Below, one piece after another: positions 1-9,621 of a DNA stretch of 64,000 nt. How positions within the stretch are numbered: the first letter of the stretch is position 1; each line of letters starts with the position of its first letter. The translations under genes were made by a program, and so were the position numbers. The notes below the pieces were generated by a model. That model did not search any database, had not been told where the DNA came from, and saw only the letters and a list, made by a program, of their open reading frames with translations. Location: assembly GCA_024195265.1 (NCBI GenBank), contig JAJLRJ010000006.1, positions 23,683,770 through 23,747,769 on the forward strand. Direction: 5' to 3'. The stretch is from Dendrophyllia cribrosa. Its lineage: Eukaryota; Cnidaria; Anthozoa; Scleractinia; Dendrophylliidae.

Positions 1-1128
1 TCAGTAGCTTCACCGATATAGCAAACGGTTTGAATGCAACTACACTGTCACATTTTCCTCCTGTGCTTTGTTTGTTTGCAAACTATAACGTTTGAAGAAG
101 AACCAGAATTGTTGAGCAGCGACCATTGTTTTGAATACCATTACAAATTGCAACTTTTTAAAGAGATCTGTAAGTCCAACGTTAAAGCAAAGATGATGGT
201 TTTCATTCCCATCGAAGACTCGATATGTCCACAATTATAGCGAAGGTAATAGATTTTTCATTTATGTTATACAGTCACTTACCTCTTGAAGGACATCCTT
301 GGGCAAATCTTCATACGATGTCACAGGAAGCGTCTTTTTTGGCTGTTATGACACCTGGAACTTCCTGACCTGTATAAACAGTCTTCTCAAGAACAAGGAA
401 GTTATAATGCAAGCCACAGTATACCTATGTGTTGAGCAGAGTCTCTTTTCTCAGTAGCTTCACCGATATAGTAAACGGTTTGAATGCAATTAAAGTCTCA
501 CATTTTCCTAGTGTGCTTTGTTTGTTTGCAAACTACAATGTTTGAAGAGCAACTTCAGAATTGTTGAGCAGGTTCCATGGTTTTGAATACCAATACAAAT
601 TGCAAATTTTTATAGAGACCTGTAAGTCCACCGTTAAAGCAAAGATCATGGGTTTGATTCCCATTGAAGATTCGATATGTCCACAATTATAGCAAGGAAG
701 TCTATTTTTCTCTTATGCTTGAACAGTTACTTACTTCTTGCAGGACAGCCTTGGGTAAATCTCCATACGATGTCGCAGGAGGCGTCTTCTTTGGCTGTTC
801 TGACACGTGGAGCTTCCTGACCTGTATAACCAGTCTTCTCAAGAACAAGGAAGTTAGAATGCAAGCTTCAGTTTACCTATGTGTTGATCAGAGTCTCTTT
901 TCTCAGTAGCTTCACCGATATAGCAAACGGTTTGAATGCAACTAAAGTCTCACATTTTACTCCTGTGCTTTGTTTGTTTGCAAACTACAATGTTTGATGA
1001 GCAACTTCAGAATTGTTGAGCAGGTTCCATGGTTTTGAATACCATTACAAATTTCAACTTTTGATAGAGACCAGTAGGTGCACCGTCAAAGCAAAGATCA
1101 TGGTTTTCATTCCCGTTAAAGTCTGCAT

Positions 1129-1557
1129 ATGTCCACAATTATAGCGAAGGAAATCCATTTTTCTTTTATGCTTATACAGTCACTTACCTCTTGCAGGACA
1201 GCCTAGGATTAATCTCCATACGATGTCACAGGAAGCGTCTTCTTTGGCTCTTATGTCACCTGGAACTTCCTGACCTGTATAACCAGACTTCACAAGAACA
1301 AGGAAGTTAGAATGCAAGCCACAGTATACCTATGTGTTGATCCGGGTCTCTTTTCAATGCAACTAAAGTCTCACATTTTCCTCCTGTGATTTGTTTGTTT
1401 AAAAACTACACTCTTGGAAGAGTAACTTTAGAATTGTTGAGCAGGGAGCATGGTTTTGAATGCGATTACTGTTCGTCCTTCACAACGTTTGATAGATATC
1501 GGTAGGATCACCTTTAACAGCAAAGATCATGGGTTTGATTCCCATTAAAGTCTCGAT
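1129..1557 (+). repeat. 429-bp deletion variant, copy 1
   Basis: The anchor step is 429 instead of 452-453 bp. The usual TCAGTAGCTTCACCGATATAG segment is missing, so CTCTTTTC runs straight into AATGCAAC near 1355. The following centre is type C, which is about 10 bp longer than B and explains the net -23. Four more copies share this junction. Confidence 0.93.
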
Positions 1558-3367
1558 ATGTCCACAATTATAGCGAAAGAAATCGATTTTCTTTTATGCT
1601 TATACAGTCACTTACCTCTTGTAGGACAGACTCAGGAAAATTTCCATACGATGTCACAGAAAGCGTCTTCTTTGGCTGTTATGACACCTGGAACTTCCTG
1701 ACCTATGTAAATAGTCTTCTCAAGAACAAGGAAGTTATAATGCAAGCCACAGGGTACCTATGTGTTGATCAGAGTCTCTTTTCTCGGTAGCTTCACCGAT
1801 ATAGCAAACGGTTTGAATGCAACTTAAGTCTCACATTTTCCTCCTGTGCTTTGTTTGTTTGTAAACTACAACGTTTGAAGAGCAACTTCAGAATTGTTGA
1901 GCAGCGACAATGGTTTTGAATACCAATACAAATTGCATATTTTAATAGAGACCTAAAAGTCCACCGTTAAAGCAAAGATCATGGCTTTGATTCCCATTGA
2001 AGACTCGATATGTCCACAATTATAGCAAGGAAATCGATTTTTCTTTTATGCTTATACAGTCACTTACCTCTTGCAGGACAGCCTTGGGCAAATCTCCATA
2101 CGATGTCACAGGAAGCGTCTTCTTTGGCTGTTATGATACCTGGAACTTCCTGACCTGTATAAACAGGCTTCTGAAAAGCAAGGATGTTATAATGCAAGCC
2201 ACAGTATACCTATGTGTTGATCAGAGTCTCTTTTCTTAGTAGCTGCAACGATATAGCAAACGGTTTGAATGCAAGTAAACTCACACATTTTCCTCCTGTG
2301 CTTTGTTTGTTTGCAAACTACAATGTTTGAAGAGCAACTTCAGAATTGTTGAGCAACCACAATGGTTTTGAATACCAATACAAATTGCAAATTTTTATAG
2401 AGACCTGTAAGTCTACCGTGAAAGCAAAGATCATGGGTTTCATTCCCATTGAAGACTCGATATGTCCACAATTTTAACGAAGGAAATCGATTTTTCTTTT
2501 ATCCTTATACAGTCACTTACCTCTTGCAGGACAGCCGCCAGCAAATCTCTATACGATGTCACAGAAATCGTCTTGTTTGGCTCTTAAGTCACCTGGAACT
2601 TCCTGACCTAAATAAACAGTCTTCTCAAGATCCAGGAAGTTATAATGCAAGCAACAGTTTACCTATGTGTTGATTAGAGTCTCTTTTCTCAGTAGCTTCA
2701 CCGATATAGCAAACGGTTTGAATGACACTAAAGTCTCACATTTTCCTCCTGTGCTTTGTTTGTTTGCAAACTACAATGTTTGAAGAGCAACTTCAGAATT
2801 GTTGAGCAACCACAATGGTTTTGAATACCAATACAAATTGCAAATTTTTATAGAGACCTGTAAGTCCACCGTGAAAGCAAAGATCATGGTTTTCATTCCC
2901 ATTGAAGACTCAATATGTCCACAATTATAGCGAAGGAAATCGATTTTTCTTTTATGCTTATAGAGTCACTTACCTCTTGCAGTACAGCCTTGGGCAAATC
3001 TTCATACGATGTCACAGGAAGCGTCTTTTTTGGCTGTTATGACAACTGGAACTTCGTGACCTGTATAAACAGTGTTCTCAAGAACAAGGAAGTTAGAATG
3101 CAAGCCACAGTTTACCTATGTGTTGTTCAGAGTCTCTTTTCTCAGTAGCTGCACCTATATAGCAAACGGTTTGAATGCAACTAAAGTCTCACATTTTCCT
3201 CCTGTGCTTTGTTTGTTTGCAAACTACAATGTTTGAAGAGGAACTTCAGAATTGTTGAGCAGGTTCCATGGTTTTGAACACCATTACAAATTTGAACTTT
3301 TGATAGAGACCAGTACGTGTACCGTTAAAGCAAAGATCATGGGTTTCATTCCCGTTAAAGTCTGGAT

Positions 3368-3796
3368 ATGTCCACAATTTTAGCGAAGAAAATCGATTTT
3401 TCTTTTATGCTTATACAGTCACTTACCTCTTGCAGGACTGCCTTGGGCAAATCTTCATACGATGTCACAGGAAGCGTCTTTTTTGGCTTTTATGACACCT
3501 GGAACTTCCTGACCTGTATAACCAGTCTTCACAAGAACAAGGAAGTTAGAATGCAAGCCACAGTATACCTATGTGTTGATCCGAGTCTCTTTTCAGTGCA
3601 ACTAAAGTCTCACATTTTCCTCCTGTGCTTTGTTTGTTTGAAAACTACACTCTTGGAAGAGTAACTTTAGAATTGTTGAGCAGGGACCATGGTTTTGAAT
3701 GCGATTACTGTTCGTCCTTTACAACTTTTGATAGATATCGGTAGGGTCACCTTTAACAGCAAAGATCATGGGTTTGATTCCCATTAAAGACTCGAT
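3368..3796 (+). repeat. 429-bp deletion variant, copy 2
   Basis: Same missing segment as at 1.35 kb, with the junction at about 3594. This copy reads AGTGCAAC after the junction where the other four read AATGCAAC. A type C centre follows. Confidence 0.93.
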
Positions 3797-4248
3797 ATGT
3801 CCACAATTATAGCGAAGGAAATCGATTTTCTTTTATGGTTATACAGTCACTTCCCTCTTGTAGGACAGCCTCGGGAAAATTTCAATACGATGTCACAGGA
3901 AGCGTCTTCTTTGGCTGTTATGACACCTGGAACTTCCTGACCTATGTAAACAGTCTTCCCAAGAACAAGGAAGTTATAATGCAAGCCACAGGGTACCTAT
4001 GTGTTGATCAGAGTCTCTTTTCTCAGTAGCTTCACCGATATAGCAAACGGTTTGAATGCAACTAAAGTCTCACATTTTCCACCTCTGCTTTGTTTGTTTG
4101 CAAACTACAACGTTTGAAGAGCAACTTCAGAATTGTTGAGCAGCGACCATGGTTTTGAATACCAATACAAATTGCAAATTTTAATAGAGACCTGAAAGTC
4201 CACCGTTAAAGCAAAGATCATGGGTTTCATTCCCATCGAAGACTCGAT

Positions 4249-4706
4249 ATGTCCACAATTATAGCGAAGGAAATCGATTTTTCTTTTTTGCTTATACAGT
4301 CACTTAGCTCTTGTAGTACAGCCTTGGGCAAATTTCCACACGATGCCACAGGAAGCGTCTTTTTTGGCTGTTATGACATTGCACCTGGAACTTCCTGACC
4401 TGTATAAACAGTCTTCTCAAAAACAAGGAAGTTATAATGCAAGCCACAGGGTACCTATGTGTTGATCAGAGTCTCTTTTCTCAGTAGCTTCACCGATATA
4501 GCAAACGGTTTGAATGCAACTAAACTCTCACATTTTCCTCCTCTGCTTTGTTTGTTTGCAAACTACAATGTTTGAAAAACAACTTCAGAATTGTTGAACA
4601 GCGACCATGGTTTTAAATACCATTACAAATTGCAAATATTTAAAGAGATCTGTAAGTCCAACGTTAAAGCAAAGATCATGGGTTTCATTCCCATCGAAGA
4701 CTCGAT
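4249..4706 (+). repeat. Unit with 5-bp ATTGC insertion (458 bp)
   Basis: TGACACCTGG becomes TGACATTGCACCTGG (insert at 4378-4382). The same insertion is seen in the units anchored at 6484, 17807, 21825, 22282, 22739, 43431 and 49730, always about 129 bp after the anchor. It defines a 457-458-bp subfamily and shifts the frame of any open reading frame crossing it. Confidence 0.9.
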
Positions 4707-5006
4707 ATGTCCACAATTATAGCGAAGTAAATCGATTTTTCTTTTATACTTATACAGTCACTTATCTCTTGCAGGACAGCCTTGGGCAAATCTTCCTGCG
4801 ATGTCACAGGAAGCGTCTTTTTTGGCTGTTATGACAACTGGAACTTCCTGACCTGTATAAACAGTCTTTTCAAGAACAAGGAAGTTATAATGCAAGCCAC
4901 AGTATACCTATGTGTTGATCAGAGTCTCTTTTCTCAGTAGCTTCACCGATATAGCAAACGGTTTGAATGCAACTAAACGCTAACATTTTACTCGTGTGCT
5001 TTGTTT

Positions 5007-5016
5007 GTTTGCAAAC
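5007..5016. other. 10-bp perfect palindrome GTTTGCAAAC (representative)
   Basis: It is preserved in most units between the start motif and the central block, with scattered losses (GTTTGAAAAC in C-type units, GTTTCCAAAC at 35.4, 41.3 and 52.7 kb). Possible roles (protein binding, breakage site) are speculation. Confidence 0.5.
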
Positions 5017-5188
5017 TCGAATGTTTGAAGAACAACTTCAGAATGGTTGAGCAGCGACCATGGTTTTGAATACCATTACAAATTGCAACTTTTTAAAGAG
5101 ATCTGTAAGTCCACCGTTAAAGCTAAGATCATGGGTTTCATTCCCATTTAAGACTGGATATGTCCACAATTATAACGAAGGAAATCGA

Positions 5189-5198
5189 TTTTTCTTTT
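5189..5198 (+). terminator. T5-C-T4 run, possible Pol III stop (representative)
   Basis: A T4-T5 run followed by C and more T lies about 45 bp after the box-B-like hairpin in most units. Runs of four or more T end Pol III transcripts. The call depends wholly on whether the upstream boxes are active. Confidence 0.3.
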
Positions 5199-5212
5199 AT
5201 GCTTATACAGTC

Positions 5213-5227
5213 ACTTACCTCTTGCAG
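5213..5227. other. Two-strand splice-signal-like motif (representative)
   Basis: On the minus strand the complement of ACTTACCT reads AGGTAAGT, a full match to the 5' splice consensus. On the plus strand the same place ends in CTCTTGCAG after a pyrimidine-rich T5-C-T4 stretch, like a 3' splice site. In A and D units a plus-strand GTAAGT lies upstream (5105-5110), giving a 123-nt GT-AG interval, 5105-5227. The motif is present in most units. There is no coding sequence to splice, so function is unproven. Confidence 0.35.
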
Positions 5228-5602
5228 GACAGCCTCTGGCAAATCTCCATATGATGTCAAAGGAAGCGTCTTCTTTGGCTGTTATGACACCTTGAACTTC
5301 CTGACCTGTATAAACAGTCTTCTCAAGAACAAGGAAGTTATAATGCAAGCCACAGTATACCTATGTGTTGATCAGAGTCTCTTTTCTCAGTAGCTTCACC
5401 GATATAGCAAACGGTTTAAATGCAACCAAACTCTCACATTTTCCTCCTGTGCTTTGTTTGTTTGCAAACTACATTGTTTGAAGAACAACTTCAGAATTGT
5501 TAAGCAGCGACAAAACCATTACAAATGTCAACTTTTGGTAGAGACCAGCAGGTGCACCGTTAAAGCAAAGATGATGGGTTTCATTCCCGTTAAAGTCTGG
5601 AT

Positions 5603-6031
5603 ATGTCCACAATTATAGCGAAGGAAATCGATTTTTCTTTTATGCTTATACAGTCACTTACCACTTCCATGACAGCCTTGGGCAAATCTCCATACGATGT
5701 CACAGGAAGCGTCGTCTTTGGCTGTTATGACACCTGGAACTTCCTGACCTGTATAAACAGTCTTCTCAAGAACAAGGAAGTTATAATGTAAGCCACAGTA
5801 TACCTATGTGTTGATCTGAGTCTCTTTTCAATGCAACTAAAGTCTCACATTTTCCTTCTGTGCTTTGTTTGTTTGAAAACTACATTGTTGGAAGAGTAAC
5901 TTCAGAATTGTGGTGCAGGGACCATGGTTTTGAATGCGATGACTGTTCGTCCTTTACATCTTTTGGTAGATATCGGTAGGGTCACCTTTAACAGCAAAGA
6001 TCATGGGTTTGATTCCCATTAAAGACTCGAT
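5603..6031 (+). repeat. 429-bp deletion variant, copy 3
   Basis: The junction is at about 5829. The unit before it (anchor 5160 to 5603, 443 bp) has its own 10-bp loss, where GAGCAGCGACAAAACC replaces the usual ACCATGGTTTTGAATACC region. Losses in neighbouring units therefore arose independently. Confidence 0.9.
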
Positions 6032-7130
6032 ATGTCCACAATTATAACGAAGGAAATCGATTTTTCTTTTATACTTGTACAGTCACTTACCTCTTGCATG
6101 ACAGCCTCGGGCAAGTCTCCATACGATGTCACAGAAGCGTCTTCTTTGGCTGTTATGACACCTGGAACTTCCTGACCTGTATAAACAGTCTTCTCTGGAG
6201 CAAAGAAGTTATAATGCAATCCACAGTATACCTATGTGTTGATCAGAGTCTGTTTTCTCAGTAGCTGCACCGATACAGCAAACGGTTTGAATGCAACTAC
6301 ACTCTCACATTTTCCTCCTGTGCTTTGTTTGTTTGAAAACTACACTGTTTGAAGAGTAACTTCAGAATTGTTGAGCAGCGACCATGGTTTTGAATACCAT
6401 TACAAATTCCAACTTTTTAAAGAGATCGGTAAGTCCAACGTTAAAGCAAAGATCATGGGTGTCATTCCCATTGAAGACTCCATATGTCCACAATTATAAC
6501 GAAGGAAATTGACTTTTCTTTTATGCTTATACAGTCACTTACCTCTTGCGGGACAGCCTTGGGCAAATCTTCATACGATGTCACAGGAAGCGTCTTTTTT
6601 GGCTGTTATGACATTGCACCTGGAACTTCCTGACCTGTATAAACAGTCTTCTCAAAAACAAGGAAGTTATAATGCAAGCCACAGTGTACCTATGTGTTGA
6701 TCACAGTCTCTTTTCTCAGTAGCTTCACCGATATAGGATACGGTTTGAATGCAACTAAAGTCTCACATTTTCCTCCTGTGCTTTGTTTGTTTGCAAACTA
6801 CAATGTTTGAAGAACAACTTCAGAATTGTTGAGCAGCGACCATGGTTTTAAATACCATTACAAATTGCAACTTTTTTAAGAGATCTGTAAGTCCACCGTT
6901 AAAGCAAAGATCATGGGTTTCATTCCCATTGAAGACTCGAAATGTCCACAATTATAACGAAGGAAATTGACTTTTCTTTTATGCTTATACAGTCACTTAC
7001 CTCTTGCAGAAAAGCCTTGGGCAAATCTCCGTACGATGTCACAGGAAGCGTCTTCTTTTGCTCTCATGGCAACTGGAACTTCCTGACGTGTATAAACAGT
7101 CTTCTCAAGAACAAGGAAGTTAGAATGCAA

Positions 7131-7615
7131 GTCAGAATTTACCTCTTACAAAGTACATTGTTTTAAGAATAACTTGAGAATTTTTGAGCAAGGACCGTGG
7201 CTTTGAATGTCATTAAAACTTTCAACTTTTAGTAGAGCCCAGTAGGTTTACCGTTAAAGAAAAGACCGTGGGTTTGAACTTCAATGGAACCTCAGATTTA
7301 CTGTTCGTATTTCACAACTTTTGGTAGATCCCGGTACGGTCACCGTTAACAGCAATCATGATGGGTTTGATTCCCGGTAAAAAATCCATATGTACACAAT
7401 CATAGCGAAGGAAATCGATTTTTTTGATGGTTATACAGTTACTTACCACTTGAAGGACAGCCTCGGACAAATCACCATACGATGTCACAGGAAGCGTCTT
7501 GTTTGGATGTTTTGACACCTGAACTTCATAAACTGATTAAAACGTCTTCTCAAGAACAAGGAAGTTAGAATGCTAGCCGGAATTTACCTATGCTGTGATG
7601 AACGTCTCTTTCTTT
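7131..7615 (+). repeat. Divergent module X, copy 1
   Basis: The end of one unit and the start of the next are missing: GCAAGTCAGAATTTACCTC replaces the region from CCACAGTATACC through TTTGCAAAC. The central block is then doubled. CAACTTTTAGTAGAGCCC at 7223 and CAACTTTTGGTAGATCCC-like sequence at 7315 are 92 bp apart, each followed by an A-box-like and B-box-like pair. The anchor is altered (ATGTACACA at 7390), and the 3' tail (GATGAACGTCTCTTTCTTTC) is specific to X. Total length still comes to about one unit, because the flank loss offsets the duplication. Confidence 0.9.
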
Positions 7616-8477
7616 CAGTAGCTTCACCGATATAGCATAAGGTTTGAATGGAACTAAAGTCTCACATTTTCCTCCTGTGCTTTGTTTGTTTGAAAACTAC
7701 ACTGTTGGAAGAGTAACTTCAGAATTGTTGAGCAGCGACCATGGTTTTGAATACCATTACAAATTCCAACTTTTTAAAGAGATCGGTAAGTCCAACGTTA
7801 AAGCAAAGATCATGGGTTTCATTCCCATCGAAGACTCGATATGTCCACAATTATAGCGAAGGAAATCGATTTTTCTTTTTTGCTTATACAGTAACTTACC
7901 TCTTGTAGGACAGCCTTGGGCAAATCTCCATAGGATGTTACAAGAAGCGTCTTTTTTGGCTGTTATGACACCTGGAACTTTCTGACCTGTATAAACAGTC
8001 TTCTCAAGAACAAGGAATTTAGAATGCAAGCCACAGTTTACCTATGTGTTGATCAGAGTCTCTTTTCCCAGTAGCTTCTCCGATGTAGCAAAAGGTTTGA
8101 ATGCAACTAAAGTCACACATTTTCCTCCGGTGCTTTGTTTGTTTGCAAACTACAATGTTTGAAGAGCAACTTCAGAATTGTTGGGCAGGTTCCATGGTTT
8201 TGAATACCATTACAAATTGCAACTTTTGATCGAGACCAGTAGGTGCACCGTTAAAGCAAAGATCATGGGTTTCATTCCCATTAAAGACTGGATATGTGCA
8301 CAATTATAGCGAAGAAAATCGATTTTTCTTTTATGCTTATACATACACTTACCTCTAGCAGGACAGCCTCGGGCAAATCTCTATACGATGTCACAGAAAT
8401 CGTCTTGTTTGGCTGTTATGACACCCGGAACTTCCAGACCTGTATAAACAGTCTTCTCAAGAACAAGGAAGTTAGAA

Positions 8478-8524
8478 TACAAAAAAACGTTTAGCTATGT
8501 TTTGAAGAGCGTCTCTTTGTCGCA
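8478..8524 (+). repeat. Variant unit tail (CGTTTAGCTATG type), copy 1
   Basis: The usual GCAAGCCACAGTATACC tail is replaced by AATACAAAAAAACGTTTAGC, then a GCGTCTCTTTGTCGCAG ending. The same tail is present at 35,751-35,799 and 53,078-53,126. It resembles the ending of module X more than that of standard units. Confidence 0.82.
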
Positions 8525-9139
8525 GTAGCTTCACCGTTATAGCAAACGGTTTGAATGCAACTAAAGTCACACATTTTCCTCCTGTGCTTTGTTTGTTTGC
8601 AAACTACAATGTTTGAACAGCAACTTCAGAATTGTTGAGCAGCGACCATGGTTTTAAATACCAATACAAATTGCAACTTTAGATAGAGACCAGTAGGTGC
8701 ACCGTTAAAGCAAAGATCATGGGTTTCATTCCCATTGAAGACTCGATATGTCCACAATTATAGCAAGGAAATCTATTTTTCTTTTATGCGTCTACAGTCA
8801 GTTACCTCTTGCAGGACAGCCTTGGGCAAATCTCCATACGATGTCACAGGAAGCGTCTTTTTTGGCCGTTATGACTACTGGAACTTTCTGACATGTATAA
8901 ACAGTCTTCTCAAGAACAAGGAAGTTAGAATGCAAGCCACAGTTTCCCTATGTGTTGATCAGAGTCTCTTTTCTCAGTAGCTTCACCGATATAGCAAATG
9001 GATTGAATGCAACTAAAGTCTCACATTTTCCTCCTGTGCTTTGTTTGTTTGAAAACTACACTGGTGGAAGGGTAACTTCAGAATTGTTGAGCAGCGACCA
9101 TGGTTTTGAATGCGATTACTGTTCGTCCTTTACAACTTT

Positions 9140-9246
9140 TGGTAGATATCGGTAGGGTCACTTTTAACAGCAAAGATCATGGGTTTGATTCCCATTAAAG
9201 ACTCGATATGACCACAATTATAGCGAAGGAAATCGATTTTCCTTTT
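9140..9246 (+). promoter_or_regulatory. tRNA-like Pol III box A/box B pair in a type C unit
   Basis: Seen: TGGTAGATATCGG at 9140-9152 resembles box A (TRGYNNARNNGG, allowing one inserted base and a mismatch). GGTTTGATTCC at 9182-9192 matches the box B consensus GGTTCGANTCC except for one C-to-T. The two starts are 42 bp apart, close to tRNA genes. Box B lies in a perfect 5-bp stem with a 7-nt loop (ATGGG, TTTGATT, CCCAT; 9179-9195), which is the T-arm shape. A T4 run follows at 9237-9240. Known: such boxes bind TFIIIC in tRNA genes and SINEs. Inferred: a decayed tRNA-derived element; the TTTGA loop is what CpG decay of TTCGA would give. I could not build convincing D, anticodon or acceptor stems, so this is not called as a tRNA gene. 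Confidence 0.42.
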
Positions 9247-9621
9247 ATGCTTATACAGTCACTTACCTCTTGTAGGACAGCCTCGAGCAAATTTCCATAC
9301 GATGTCACAGGAAGCGTCTTCTTTGGCTGTTATGACACCTGGAACTTTTTGACCTATGTAAACAGTCTTCTCAAGAACAAAGTAGTTATAATGCAAGCCA
9401 CAGTGTACCTATGTTTTGATCAGACTCTGTTTTCTCAGTAGCTTCACCGATATAGCAAACGGTTTGAATAAAACTAAACTCTCACATTTTCATCCTGTGC
9501 TTTGTTTGTTTGCAAACTACAATGTTTGAAGAGCAACTTCAAAATTGTTGAGCAGGTTCCATGGTTTACAATACCATTACAAATTTCAACTTTTGATAGA
9601 GACCAGTAGGTGCACCGTTAA

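Larger units (their letters stand above)
4934..5386 (+). repeat. Representative full unit (453 bp, type A centre)
   Basis: Chosen as a guide to the unit layout. It starts at TCAGTAGCTTCACC (4934). A 10-bp palindrome GTTTGCAAAC lies at 5007-5016 and the palindrome ACCATGGT at 5057-5064. A T5 run is at 5090-5094. GTAAGT is at 5105-5110. The hairpin ATGGG/CCCAT is at 5131-5147. The anchor is at 5160. A T5-C-T4 run is at 5189-5198. ACTTACCT (donor-like on the minus strand) is at 5213-5220, immediately followed by CTCTTGCAG. TATAAA is at 5309-5314. Further short palindromes are ATCGAT, GTATAC and TGATCA. Plus-strand frames read about 75 codons but all are closed by stops within the unit. Confidence 0.95.
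1..7130 (+). repeat. Satellite block 1: mixed A/B/C/D units
   Basis: Sixteen anchored units, with no obvious multi-unit register. Reading the central block gives the order A, D, B, C, D, D, D, B, C, D, A, A, B, C, A, A. The B-then-C pair occurs three times (anchors 1129/1558, 3368/3797, 5603/6032), each time joined by the same deletion. The first ~210 bases closely match 21,417-21,632, including an unusual GAAGAAGAACC in place of the usual GAAGAGCAACTT. Nothing other than satellite is present. Confidence 0.9.
7616..9621 (+). repeat. Satellite block 2: variant units
   Basis: Four units follow X1, anchored at 7841 (A), 8294 (B, with ATGTGCACA), 8748 (a D/B hybrid centre) and 9208 (C). The unit starting near 7,620 keeps a GAAAACTACACTG word typical of units downstream of X or C. 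Nothing but satellite is seen. Confidence 0.88.

Noticed and set aside
5131..5147. CRISPR array
   Set aside because: The period is about 453 bp with no short direct repeats separated by unique spacers; the whole unit is the repeat.
5309..5314. TATAAA as a Pol II promoter in each unit
   Set aside because: A six-base AT-rich word in a 60% A+T repeat is expected by chance, and no other core promoter element accompanies it.
5160..5393. Recurrent 77-codon plus-strand frame beginning at the anchor ATG, seen in dozens of units
   Set aside because: It recurs only because the DNA repeats. Other frames of the same unit are equally open on both strands, the frame is broken by ATTGC insertions, shortened units and stops in many copies, and the peptide matches no family I recognise.
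7131..7615. Module X as an inserted transposon
   Set aside because: It has no terminal repeats or target-site duplication. Its parts align to the ordinary unit, so it is a rearranged, diverged satellite unit.
9140..9246. A real tRNA gene
   Set aside because: Only the T-arm and box spacing fit. I could not form acceptor, D or anticodon stems, so it is reported only as a tRNA-like promoter signal.
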